Assembly: GCA_903828675.1 (NCBI GenBank)
Contig: CAIKND010000065.1
Location: forward strand, 1 to 41,680
Length of the DNA: 41,680 bases
Source: an uncultured Acidobacteriaceae bacterium
Lineage (GTDB): Bacteria; Acidobacteriota; Terriglobia; Terriglobales; Acidobacteriaceae
Direction: 5' to 3'
Shown here: positions 15,495 to 22,982 of the stretch, one piece after another
How positions within the stretch are numbered: the first letter of the stretch is position 1
How the letters are laid out: every line of letters begins with the position of its first letter
Translations under genes and position numbers: made by a program
Notes under the pieces: generated by a model
Database searches by the model: none
What the model saw: only the letters and a program-made list of their open reading frames with translations
Told to the model about the DNA's origin: nothing

Positions 15495-17519
15495 ATGTCT
15501 TCGAGCGACACTTCAACCCGCGCCCTGCCCACGCTCTTCGAGTTCTTCTCGCCGGGCGGCATTCTAGCGCGCTCGGCGCTGCCCTATGAATATCGCCCCG
15601 GGCAGCTTGAGATGGCGAAGGCTGTGGAGCGCGCGCTTGCCGAGCGTCGCCACCTGATTGTGGAAGCGGGGACCGGCACGGGCAAGACGCTGGCCTACCT
15701 GCTGCCTGCCCTGCGCACCGGGCAGCGCGTGATTATTTCAACAGGGACGAAGGCGCTGCAGGACCAGCTTTACTTCCGCGACATTCCGTTTCTCGAAACG
15801 CTGCTGGGCGAGTTGCGCGTCTGCTACATGAAGGGCCGCGCAAACTATCTTTGCCGGCATAAACTAGTCGCGCTGCAGAGCCAACCGATCTTGTCAGGAT
15901 TGGAAGAGATCGACCAGTACCGCCAGATTGCCGAATGGGAGCGGACGACGGAGACCGGCGACCGCGCCGAGCTTTCAGGCATGCCTGAATCCAGCGCCCT
16001 GTGGCAAAAACTCGATGCGCGGTCCGAAGCTTGCCTGGGGTCTACCTGCCCGGACTATCGGCGCTGCTTTATTACCGAAATGCGGCGCAAGGCTCTGGAA
16101 TCCGACATCATCATCGTGAATCACCATTTGTTTTTCGCGGACCTGTCAGTGAAGCAGGAAGCCTCGGGCGCGCCCGATGCGGGGATTCTGCCAGAGGCCG
16201 CCGCGGTGGTTTTCGACGAGGCGCACGAGCTGGAAGATGTGGCCTCAAGCTATTTTGGGCTTTCGGTAAGCAACATCCGCTTTGAGGAACTGGCGCGGGA
16301 CACGGACGCCCTGCTGCGCGGCAAAGAGGGCGCCGACAAGCTGCCAGCCGCCACCCAGCAGCTTCGCGACCGCGCGCGGATGTTTTTTGCGGGACTGCCG
16401 ATGGCGGGCGACGGACGCCAGCCTTTCACGGGCCGCGAGGAGTTCCTGGAAACCTCGGGCGACCTCTACATGGCCGTGCGCACAACGCTGAAGCTGATAG
16501 AAGCGGAGATGGATAACCTGACCGGCATTGACGAAGCGCCGGGCCTGAAGAAGCGGGTTGCCCGGCTCCGGAGCGAACTCGAGTTTCTGCTCGAATCCAA
16601 CTCCAGCAACATGGTGTATTGGATGGAGCGGCGGATTGCGCATGGGGGGAGCTCGGACAAGTCCTCGTCCGGGGGAAGGCCGACCAGTTTTCGCTCGCAA
16701 GCAAGACATACATTCCTGCAGGCAACGCCCATTGACGTCTCTGAATTGCTTCGTGAGATGGTCTTCGAGACGATTCCAACCGCGGTGCTGACCTCAGCCA
16801 CGCTGACAGTTCAGGGGGGCTTTGAGCACATGCGCAAGCGGCTGGGACTGGCCGAAGCGCGGGAGCTGGTGGTGCCTTCGCACTTCAAATATGGCGAGCA
16901 GGCGCTGCTTTACCTGCCGCCGCAAATGCCCGACCCGCGCGACCCGGACTTTCCCGAGGCCGCCGCCCGCTGCATCCAGCGGGTGCTGGAAATCACGAAG
17001 GGGCGCGCTTTTTGCCTGTTCACGAGTTATGCGCAGATGAGGGTTCTCTACGAGCGCCTGCTGCCGGTGCTCGACTTCCCGATTCTGCTGCACGGGACCG
17101 CGCCGCGGAAGGCGCTGCTGGAGGAATTTCGCTCGACGCCGAACGCGGTGCTGTTTGGGACGGCAAGTTTTTGGCAAGGTGTGGACGTGCAGGGCGAGGC
17201 GCTGAGTTGCGTTATTATCGACCGGCTGCCGTTTGCAGTTCCCAGCGATCCGGTGGTGCAGGCGCGGATGAAAGCTATCGAAGAAGCCGGGGGCAAGCCC
17301 TTCTTCGAGTACCAGGTTCCGGCTGCCGTTCTGACGCTCAAGCAAGGTTTCGGACGGCTGATTCGCTCGCTTGAGGATCGCGGCGTGCTGGTGCTGCTGG
17401 ACCCGCGAATCACCAGGCAGAGGTATGGGCAGACGTTTCTGGCCAGCCTGCCGCCCTATCGAATGACGGCGACGATTACGGATGTGGAGAAGTTCTTTGA
17501 GGCAAAGGCGGGCAAGTAG
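15495..17519 (+). CDS. dinG: DinG/XPD-family Fe-S DNA helicase
   Basis: The 674-residue protein is a superfamily 2 helicase of the DinG/XPD type, which unwinds DNA 5' to 3' and acts in repair and R-loop or G-quadruplex clearance. Walker A is EAGTGTGKT (about 57-65). The Fe-S domain cysteines are C120, C180, C185 and C191 (YLC, then CLGSTCPDYRRC). The Walker B box is FDEAHE (about 240-245). Late motifs include SATLTVQGGF, FWQGVDV and LKQGFGRLIRS (motif VI). It is a stand-alone helicase without the exonuclease domain found in Firmicutes DinG. The nearest TATGAT (15453-15458) may be its -10. It converges with the BMC genes across a hairpin repeat. Confidence 0.9.
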   Translation: MSSSDTSTRALPTLFEFFSPGGILARSALPYEYRPGQLEMAKAVERALAERRHLIVEAGTGTGKTLAYLLPALRTGQRVIISTGTKALQDQLYFRDIPFLETLLGELRVCYMKGRANYLCRHKLVALQSQPILSGLEEIDQYRQIAEWERTTETGDRAELSGMPESSALWQKLDARSEACLGSTCPDYRRCFITEMRRKALESDIIIVNHHLFFADLSVKQEASGAPDAGILPEAAAVVFDEAHELEDVASSYFGLSVSNIRFEELARDTDALLRGKEGADKLPAATQQLRDRARMFFAGLPMAGDGRQPFTGREEFLETSGDLYMAVRTTLKLIEAEMDNLTGIDEAPGLKKRVARLRSELEFLLESNSSNMVYWMERRIAHGGSSDKSSSGGRPTSFRSQARHTFLQATPIDVSELLREMVFETIPTAVLTSATLTVQGGFEHMRKRLGLAEARELVVPSHFKYGEQALLYLPPQMPDPRDPDFPEAAARCIQRVLEITKGRAFCLFTSYAQMRVLYERLLPVLDFPILLHGTAPRKALLEEFRSTPNAVLFGTASFWQGVDVQGEALSCVIIDRLPFAVPSDPVVQARMKAIEEAGGKPFFEYQVPAAVLTLKQGFGRLIRSLEDRGVLVLLDPRITRQRYGQTFLASLPPYRMTATITDVEKFFEAKAGK

Positions 17520-17559
17520 AACATTTTCTATTTATTGCGGTGGTTGAAAGTTGTGTTTT

Positions 17560-17600
17560 CCCACCCTTGAATCAAAGAACGATTCAAGGATGGGGCACCC
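17560..17600 (+). repeat. CCCACCC/GGATGGGGCACCC hairpin repeat, copy B
   Basis: CCCACCC, perfect 9-bp stem CCTTGAATC (17565-17573) / GATTCAAGG (17581-17589) around a 7-nt loop, then ATGGGGCACCC. It has the same 41-bp layout as the copy at 36234 but a different arm. It lies between two convergent genes, a place where a bidirectional terminator is expected; there is no U-tract. Confidence 0.8.
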
Positions 17601-17632
17601 AATTTGGCACTGATACTCGCCTCGAAAATGAT

Positions 17633-18193
17633 CTAAATATAGTCCCGGAACAACTCTGGTGAGGGCGCTGCAATGACGCCGCGGCCCACGAGCATTCCAT
17701 CGTCTCCGGCTACCTTTGATCCGGCGGCCACGGCTGCCTGGACACTCGCTATATCGCCGGCCATTAGGACGAAGCCCTTGCCGCCGAGCGCCATGGCCAG
17801 GTGGACGCGCAGCAGGGTGACGTTGGCGGCTTTTACTGCTGTATCGGCCACTTCGATGATGCTGGCGGCTGAGAATGTCTCGATGACGCCGATGGAACGC
17901 AACTGGCTGATGTCGATATCGACGGCGTTGGAGATGGCCGCCAGCACCGAAGGATGCACGCGGGCAATCTGACGCCGCTCGATGAGAGATGCGCCAGCCG
18001 CCGAAGCACCAGCCAACAGCGCCGCCTGGACGCTGGTCACGTCGCCCGACACGACAATCAGAAACTTGCCCGAGCAGATGCTGCGAGCCATCAGCAACTT
18101 AATATTCCCGGCCTTCAGCATCGTATCTTCGACCCCGAATCCGGTGGCTATGCTGGAAAGCTCGATGAGTCCGATAGAGTTGATTTCAGACAC
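17633..18193 (-). CDS. Tandem BMC shell protein, PduT-like with pore Cys
   Basis: The 186-residue protein contains two BMC domains (about 3-85 and 95-180), each starting SIGLIE or SIGVIETF and ending with a GDVTSVQAAL or GDIASVQAAV segment. It should trimerise into a pseudohexameric tile of a microcompartment shell. The first domain has RSICSGKF at the position where PduT-type proteins have a pore Cys that binds one [4Fe-4S] cluster at the trimer axis; the second domain has GGKGF instead. The next gene upstream encodes a PduS-like oxidoreductase 38 bp away, and PduS and PduT are known partners. This suggests electron transfer across the shell. The two are transcribed away from the main shell operon. 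Confidence 0.9.
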   Translation of the reverse strand: MSEINSIGLIELSSIATGFGVEDTMLKAGNIKLLMARSICSGKFLIVVSGDVTSVQAALLAGASAAGASLIERRQIARVHPSVLAAISNAVDIDISQLRSIGVIETFSAASIIEVADTAVKAANVTLLRVHLAMALGGKGFVLMAGDIASVQAAVAAGSKVAGDDGMLVGRGVIAAPSPELFRDYI

Positions 18194-18231
18194 CTGTTTG
18201 GCTCCTTCCGCTTTGCTTGCGGGTCTGCGTT

Positions 18232-19581
18232 CTACGCTTCAATCAAAATCACGTCGCTCTTGACCGTGACCACGCCGTCGATGCTGGCGTGAATGCGCGC
18301 GCCTAGTTTGCCCTGATCGGGCACGGCCAGGAGATCGCCTGCGCGCACCCTGCCGCCGCTCTTTACGACTGGAACCGACGGAGCACCCGCATGCTGCTTC
18401 AAAAGAATATTTACCTTGCGCGGTGCGAATGCATACTCGGTGAGCGGCCCTGTGTTGTTGAACTCGCCCAAACCCAGACGGGCAATGAGGCGGCGCATCG
18501 GTACACGGCGGAACTCCGCCATGGGATGAGGTGTGATCGATTCCGGGGTTCCCTTCCACGTGAGCCCACGCTCGCGCGCCAGAGGCTTGTTTTGCACGCA
18601 GACCGCCTTGGGGTCAAGATCTTCAGGGCAGGCGAACATGGTGCACAGGTTGCACTCGCAACAATAGAGCGTGGCGACCATCGCGTCAGCTCCGGTGGCG
18701 AAGCCCAGAGACCGCATGGCCGCGTGAGGTTCGATGGGATGCCCGAGCAGAAAGCGCGGGCAAAACTCGGTACAGAACCGGCACTGATCGCAAGCCGAAC
18801 GGCCAATCCTCTGCACGTGAAGCCAAGGCGCGTTGTGCCGCCTGATGAGGCTGTGCTCGGTGGGCAGGACGACGATGCCGCCCGTGGTTTTGGTTACTGG
18901 AATATCCAGGCTGGCTGCGGGCTTGGCCATCATCACGCCGCCCAGCAGCACTCCAAAATCGGAAACCGTCGGGCCACCCGCGGCTTCAATCACTTCTCCG
19001 ATGGTGATGCCGACTGGAACCCGCAGCGTGACCGGCGTTTCCACGGCTCCAGCTACGGTGAGGTATTTGTGTGTCACGGGCCGGTCGAGGCCAATGTTCA
19101 TGAGCGTTTCAACGTTGGCGACGGCCGCGTCGACATCCTTTGGCAAGCCACCGGGCGGAATCACGCGCCCTGTAACCATGTGCACCAGGATGAACTCGTC
19201 GCCCGCCGGGTAAACGTCGGGCAGAGGCACCACGCGTATTCCAGCAGGCGCCTGGCTCTCGAGCGCGGCGATGATGTCGTGGTATTTCTCCTTGATGCCA
19301 ACTACGCCCTCGCGTGCGCCGATCAGATCCATGGCTATCTTCATGCCACGGAGAAAGGGCTCGGCGTGGTGGTGGAGCAGTTCCTTGTCCTTGTGGAGCA
19401 AGGGTTCGCACTCGGCCGCGTTGGCAATGAGCAACGAAGCCTTGGTGCGGAATTTCACGGCTGTAGGGAAACCGCCGCCCCCCGCGCCCACGATCCCGAG
19501 TTCTTCCACGCGATCGAGGGAAGAGGCGTGCGCCCCGCTGCCAGTCGGCTCAAACCGCGAACTGCTCGCTTTTGCCGTCAT
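18232..19581 (-). CDS. PduS/RnfC-like flavin and Fe-S oxidoreductase
   Basis: The roughly 449-residue protein has the RnfC/PduS layout: a glycine-rich NADH/FMN-binding Rossmann-like domain (GIVGAGGGGFPTAVKF near the start, NAAECEPLL), a SLBB domain (about 170-225), two ferredoxin-type [4Fe-4S] motifs (CDQCRFCTEFCP and CCECNLCTMFACP) and a C-terminal barrel-sandwich domain (SGGRVRAGDLLAVPD). PduS oxidises NADH and in Pdu compartments serves cobalamin reduction. No B12 enzyme is present here, so passing electrons from NADH to the Fe-S shell protein next door is the more likely job. The ATG at 19581 is preferred; a TTG at 19593 is possible. Confidence 0.88.
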   Translation of the reverse strand: MTAKASSSRFEPTGSGAHASSLDRVEELGIVGAGGGGFPTAVKFRTKASLLIANAAECEPLLHKDKELLHHHAEPFLRGMKIAMDLIGAREGVVGIKEKYHDIIAALESQAPAGIRVVPLPDVYPAGDEFILVHMVTGRVIPPGGLPKDVDAAVANVETLMNIGLDRPVTHKYLTVAGAVETPVTLRVPVGITIGEVIEAAGGPTVSDFGVLLGGVMMAKPAASLDIPVTKTTGGIVVLPTEHSLIRRHNAPWLHVQRIGRSACDQCRFCTEFCPRFLLGHPIEPHAAMRSLGFATGADAMVATLYCCECNLCTMFACPEDLDPKAVCVQNKPLARERGLTWKGTPESITPHPMAEFRRVPMRRLIARLGLGEFNNTGPLTEYAFAPRKVNILLKQHAGAPSVPVVKSGGRVRAGDLLAVPDQGKLGARIHASIDGVVTVKSDVILIEA

Positions 19582-19618
19582 TTTTGGATTCAACCTCAGA
19601 ATCTGTCACAAATTGCGA

Positions 19619-19673
19619 TTGACTCTGACCAACACTGTATCGTATCCTTCACTTTCAATCAAGATCAATCAAA
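19619..19673 (+). promoter_or_regulatory. Divergent BMC promoter region with direct repeats
   Basis: TTGACT (19619-19624), 18 bp, TATCCT (19643-19648) is a plausible promoter for the rightward operon. Between it and the ATG lie two copies of TCAATCAA (19655-19662 and 19665-19672) with 10-bp periodicity, and TTTCA/TGAAA flank them as an inverted repeat. One helical turn between repeats suits a regulator bound to one face, possibly the DeoR-family protein encoded at 26303. The leftward promoter must lie in the same 92-bp gap, so one regulator could control both arms. Confidence 0.45.
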
Positions 19674-20849
19674 ATGAAATGCCTAATCCCAAATATCGGT
19701 AGCACGTCGTTCAAGTACCGTGTTCTGGATATGCCGAGCGAAACGGTTCTGGCCCAGGGCAGGGTGGAGCGCATCGGACAGCCGGGCGGCGAGTGCGCCG
19801 ACTACCCGGCGGCGATTCGCAAGTGCCTCGACGAGATTGCAGGCCCTGGCAGAGCCTTGTCGAGCCTGTCCGAGATTGGCGCGGTGGGGTTCAAGGCGGT
19901 TCATGCCGGGCCACTGAACGCGCCGCAGATTATCGGGGACGAATTTCTGGCCGCGATGGATGAGATTTGCTTTCTGGCCCCGGCCCACAATCCCCCTTAT
20001 ATTGCTGCTATCAATGCGTTTCGGCAGGAACTTCCGGGAGTTCCGCTGGTTGCCGTGATCGAGACAAGCCCTTACCGGCACATGGATGAAGCGTCGACCA
20101 CCTACGCCGTTCCTTACGAGTGGCGCAGCGAGTACGGTATGCGGCGCTACGGATTTCACGGGGCCAGCCACCGCTCGGCCAGTGAGCGTACACGGGAACT
20201 GCTGGGCCGTAACGATATTCGCCATATCTCCTGCCACCTGGGTGGAAGTTCAAGCGTGGCAGCGTTTAGGAATGGCGTGGCGATCGACACGAGCTTTGGC
20301 GCATCGCCGCAGTCAGGTCTGCCCCAGAACAATCGCGTGGGCGACATCGACGTCTTTGCCGTGCTGCACATGATGAAGAAGCTCGGGCTCAACCCGGACC
20401 AAATGGCGGACCTGTTGGGCTGCCGTTCCGGGCTGGCGGGAATCAGCGGCAAGAGCGGCGATGTGCGCGACCTGACAGAGGCCGCAGCCAAGGGCGACAG
20501 CCGTTCGCAGCTTGCGCTCGATGTTTTTGTGTACGCGATTCGCCATTATGTTGGCGCATTCATGCTTGAACTGGGCGGGATTGACGCGATCACTTTCTCC
20601 GGCGGCATCGGCGAAAACAGCGCCGAGATTCGCGCGGCGGTTTTGAGGGATCTGTCGGGCTTCGGCGTTGAAATCGATGCAGACAAGAACGCCACTATCA
20701 AGGGCGAGGGCGCGATTTCGACTGATCGCTCCACCGTGAGAGTTCTGGTGGTTCCGGCAAACGAAGAAATTGTCGTTGCGCGCGAGACCGTGGCGGTAGT
20801 GGACCGCGCGAACGCAGCAGCACAAACATTGGCAGAGCAAACAAGGTAA
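19674..20849 (+). CDS. ackA: Acetate kinase family, BMC-associated
   Basis: The 391-residue protein is an ASKHA-fold acyl kinase that should turn acyl-phosphate plus ADP into carboxylate plus ATP, the last step after PduL. Family marks: PNIGSTSFKY near the start, RYGFHGASHR (H162), CHLGGSSS, VGDIDVF preceded by R221, SGGIGENSAEIR, and VPANEE near the end. Two positions held strictly in studied acetate kinases differ: the catalytic Asp of FDTAFH is Glu (E130, in VAVIETS) and the Arg of HRVVHGG is Lys (K74, in FKAVHAG). The pocket is thus altered and may suit lactyl-phosphate rather than acetyl-phosphate. It has no clear ribosome binding site and leads the rightward BMC operon. Confidence 0.85.
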   Translation: MKCLIPNIGSTSFKYRVLDMPSETVLAQGRVERIGQPGGECADYPAAIRKCLDEIAGPGRALSSLSEIGAVGFKAVHAGPLNAPQIIGDEFLAAMDEICFLAPAHNPPYIAAINAFRQELPGVPLVAVIETSPYRHMDEASTTYAVPYEWRSEYGMRRYGFHGASHRSASERTRELLGRNDIRHISCHLGGSSSVAAFRNGVAIDTSFGASPQSGLPQNNRVGDIDVFAVLHMMKKLGLNPDQMADLLGCRSGLAGISGKSGDVRDLTEAAAKGDSRSQLALDVFVYAIRHYVGAFMLELGGIDAITFSGGIGENSAEIRAAVLRDLSGFGVEIDADKNATIKGEGAISTDRSTVRVLVVPANEEIVVARETVAVVDRANAAAQTLAEQTR

Positions 20850-20873
20850 GCCAAGTCAGTATAGGAATTCACT

Positions 20874-21560
20874 ATGGCAAGCACCACAATTGCGAATTCG
20901 GTTGGCTCCATCAACAGAGCGATGGTGGAAGAAATCGTGCGCCAGGTAGCTCTTGAATACCTGGGAAAAGACAAGGGCGGCAGCGCGCCGGTTCTCACCG
21001 TCCAGGCCTCCTCGCGCCATATGCACGTATGCCGCGAAGACATGGATGTTCTTTTCGGACCGGGCACGGAGCTGACTTTCGATCGTCCGCTCTACCAGGA
21101 AGGCAACTTTGCGGCCAAGGAAACGGTAACCATTGTGGGGCCGCGCAGCCGTGTAATTTCAAACCTCCGCATTCTTGGCCCGATGCGTAAACAGTCCCAG
21201 GTGGAACTGGCATTTACCGACGCCATTATGCTGGGCTTCTCAGACATTCCTGTCCGCCTCTCCGGGGACATCGCGGGCACGCCCGGCGCCATCATCATCG
21301 GGCCGAAGGGCGTGGTCGAGTTGAAAGAAGGCTTGATTCGCGCCGCGATCCACGTGCACATGAACCCCGCCGAGGCTGCCCAGTTCGGCGTTGCCAAGGG
21401 CGACCGCATGAAGCTCCGCATCGGCGGGAAGGCGGGCCTGACCTTCGACAACGTTCACGTGCGCATCGACCCCACATCACGCCTCAACGTCCACATGGAC
21501 ACCGACGAGGCAAACGCCTGCGGCCTGCACCTGACCAAAGACATTGAACTCTACAAGTAA
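20874..21560 (+). CDS. pduL: PduL-type phosphotransacylase
   Basis: The 228-residue protein converts acyl-CoA plus phosphate to acyl-phosphate and recycles CoA inside the organelle. It carries the two PduL beta-barrel repeats with zinc-binding histidines: ASSRHMHV in the first and AAIHVHMNP in the second. Residues about 12-30 (INRAMVEEIVRQVALEYLG) form an amphipathic helix followed by a short linker, a typical encapsulation peptide that tethers cargo to the shell. It lies 24 bp after ackA and before the shell genes. Length and motifs fit the organelle-targeted form. Confidence 0.93.
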   Translation: MASTTIANSVGSINRAMVEEIVRQVALEYLGKDKGGSAPVLTVQASSRHMHVCREDMDVLFGPGTELTFDRPLYQEGNFAAKETVTIVGPRSRVISNLRILGPMRKQSQVELAFTDAIMLGFSDIPVRLSGDIAGTPGAIIIGPKGVVELKEGLIRAAIHVHMNPAEAAQFGVAKGDRMKLRIGGKAGLTFDNVHVRIDPTSRLNVHMDTDEANACGLHLTKDIELYK

Positions 21561-21622
21561 GCCACTGTTCAAAATAACGAAGCTAGCAAGATCAAGTAAC
21601 GCCAAGGAAAAGAGAGGAAGCG

Positions 21623-21916
21623 ATGAAACAAGCGCTTGGAATGATTGAGACAAAGGGCCTGGTTGCGCTGTTCGAGGCGACCGACGCCATGCTCAAGTCC
21701 GCAAACGTAACCTTCACCGGCTGGCAGTCCGTAGGTTCGGGACTGGTAACCGCCTTCGTTGAAGGGGACGTGGCCGCTGTGAAGGCTGCCACGGACGCCG
21801 GCGCGGAAGCGGCGGCCCGGATTGGCGAGGTGGTCAGCGTTCAGGTGATCAGCCGCCCCCACGATGAACTGCCGTCTTTCGTACAACAGAGCAAAGCGCC
21901 AGCGAAGAAGAGCTAG
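21623..21916 (+). CDS. BMC-H hexameric shell protein 1
   Basis: The 97-residue protein has a single BMC domain ([26 protein letters not shown] to [15 protein letters not shown]). It should form hexagonal tiles of the shell facet. The pore loop reads [10 protein letters not shown], close to the GSG pore of PduA-type proteins. A basic tail ([10 protein letters not shown]) of about 12 residues extends past the domain and is absent from the two sister proteins. GAGAGGAAG-type spacing: AGAGAGG lies seven bases before the ATG. Part of the rightward BMC operon. Confidence 0.95.
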   Translation: MKQALGMIETKGLVALFEATDAMLKSANVTFTGWQSVGSGLVTAFVEGDVAAVKAATDAGAEAAARIGEVVSVQVISRPHDELPSFVQQSKAPAKKS

Positions 21917-21919
21917 GAG

Positions 21920-21955
21920 CAGGCTGTCGGCTTTTAGCTTTCGGCTATGAGCCTG
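21920..21955 (+). other. Stem-loop in the longest intra-operon gap
   Basis: CAGGCT (21920-21925) pairs with AGCCTG (21950-21955). The 157-bp gap between the first and second BMC-H genes is much longer than the others in the operon. A hairpin placed right after a shell gene could mark an mRNA end or processing point that raises the relative level of the upstream product. The pairing is short, so this is tentative. Confidence 0.3.
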
Positions 21956-22073
21956 ACAGTAAGTCAACTGGCTTCGCGGAGTGGTTTGAGCGTTCTGCGG
22001 ATCACAACGCTGGCGGGTGCGGCGCAAACGAGCTGGAAGCAATTCGCTGAAAGCTGCTTTTCGAGGAAATGCA

Positions 22074-22343
22074 ATGAGTCAAGCAATCGGATTGATCGAA
22101 ACCAGGGGCCTCGTCGGACTCGTCGAGGCATGTGACGCGATGGTGAAGGCCGCCAGCGTAGAGCTAGTAAAAACCGTGCAGATCGGCGGCGGGTTTGTAA
22201 CCGCAATCGTGCGCGGCGATGTGGGCAGCGTGCGCGCCGCGGTAGACGCGGGCTCGGCCGCAGCCAAGGTCGTGGGCGAGCTGGTGTCGTCGCACGTAAT
22301 CGCGCGTCCCCACGATGCGCTTGTTGAAAACATGTTGAAGTAA
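22074..22343 (+). CDS. BMC-H hexameric shell protein 2
   Basis: The 89-residue protein is one BMC domain ([27 protein letters not shown] to [18 protein letters not shown]). Its pore loop reads TVQIGGGFV, so the usual Ser of the GSG pore is Gly and Leu is Phe, unlike BMC-H 1 and 3. That should give a pore of different size or polarity. The start at 22074 has GAGGAA eight bases upstream; the frame is open further upstream but that part is not conserved BMC sequence. Confidence 0.95.
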   Translation: MSQAIGLIETRGLVGLVEACDAMVKAASVELVKTVQIGGGFVTAIVRGDVGSVRAAVDAGSAAAKVVGELVSSHVIARPHDALVENMLK

Positions 22344-22364
22344 TACGGAATCTGGAGAACGCAC

Positions 22365-22637
22365 ATGGCGAATGAAGCGATTGGAATGATCGAGACAAAG
22401 GGCCTGGTCGCACTTGTCCAGGCTACGGACGCGATGCTGAAGGCAGCCAGCGTGAAATTTGTGGGCTGGAACAAGGTCGGCAGCGGTTTGTGCTCGGTCT
22501 TTGTTACCGGCGACGTAGGCTCAGTCCGCGCCGCAGTGGATGCCGGAGCCAGCGCCGCGCGCGCAGCCGGTGAAGTGCAGAGCGTACACGTGATTGCCCG
22601 CCCCAGTGACAATATTTCAACCGTATTGCCTAAGTAG
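22365..22637 (+). CDS. BMC-H hexameric shell protein 3
   Basis: The 90-residue protein is a single BMC domain ([27 protein letters not shown] to VHVIARPSDNISTVLPK). The pore loop GWNKVGSGLCSV has the GSG motif and a Cys two residues later. It lies 21 bp after BMC-H 2 with GGAG before the ATG. Along with BMC-H 1 it appears to be a duplicate from a common ancestor, since both share the GW-x2-VGSGL segment. Confidence 0.95.
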   Translation: MANEAIGMIETKGLVALVQATDAMLKAASVKFVGWNKVGSGLCSVFVTGDVGSVRAAVDAGASAARAAGEVQSVHVIARPSDNISTVLPK

Positions 22638-22645
22638 CCGCAACC

Positions 22646-22663
22646 GGCAGAGCTTGCTCTGCC
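22646..22663 (+). other. Stem-loop between hexamer and pentamer genes
   Basis: GGCAGAGC (22646-22653) and GCTCTGCC (22656-22663) pair perfectly around a 2-base centre (in practice a shorter stem with a GCTTGC-type loop). It follows the last hexamer gene by 8 bp and precedes the first pentamer gene. No U-tract follows, so partial attenuation or 3'-end protection of the hexamer message is more likely than full termination. Shells need far fewer pentamers than hexamers. Confidence 0.45.
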
Positions 22664-22685
22664 GCGGCACACGAGGTGAGCCGGC

Positions 22686-22982
22686 ATGTTTATAGCGAAA
22701 GTCATTGGCAATGTTGTCGCCACGCAGAAGCACGCGAAGTTCCGCGGCATGAAGCTGCTGCTTGTCCAGCCCTATATCAGCAGGGACGGCAAGCTTCAGA
22801 TTTCGGGCAGTTCCGTGGTGGCGGTCGACAGCGTGGGAGCGGGCGTGGGGGAGTGCGTGCTGTTTACGCAGGGCAGTTCCGCCCGCCTGACGCCTACAAC
22901 GAAAGATGCGCCGATCGACGCGGTGATTGTCGGCATCGTCGATGCCGTTGAAGTTGAAGGCGCAATTTTGGAGAAGCCGTAA
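22686..22982 (+). CDS. BMC-P pentameric vertex protein 1 (EutN/CcmL)
   Basis: The 98-residue protein has the EutN/CcmL fold: it starts MFIAKVIGNVVATQKHAKFRGMKLLLV, contains a VVAVDSVGAGVGECVLFTQGSSAR core and ends PIDAVIVGIVDAVEV. Pentamers of this family cap the shell vertices. GAGGTG precedes the ATG. Its stop codon shares one base with the aldehyde dehydrogenase ATG (TAATG), so the two are translationally coupled. Confidence 0.95.
   Translation: MFIAKVIGNVVATQKHAKFRGMKLLLVQPYISRDGKLQISGSSVVAVDSVGAGVGECVLFTQGSSARLTPTTKDAPIDAVIVGIVDAVEVEGAILEKP

Noticed and set aside
18391..19677. Plus-strand open frame of 428 codons opposite the PduS-like gene
   Set aside because: The minus strand carries two ferredoxin motifs and a full PduS/RnfC layout.
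21947..22135. 62-codon frame between the first and second BMC-H genes
   Set aside because: It overlaps the start of a certain BMC-H gene, lacks a ribosome binding site and resembles no protein.
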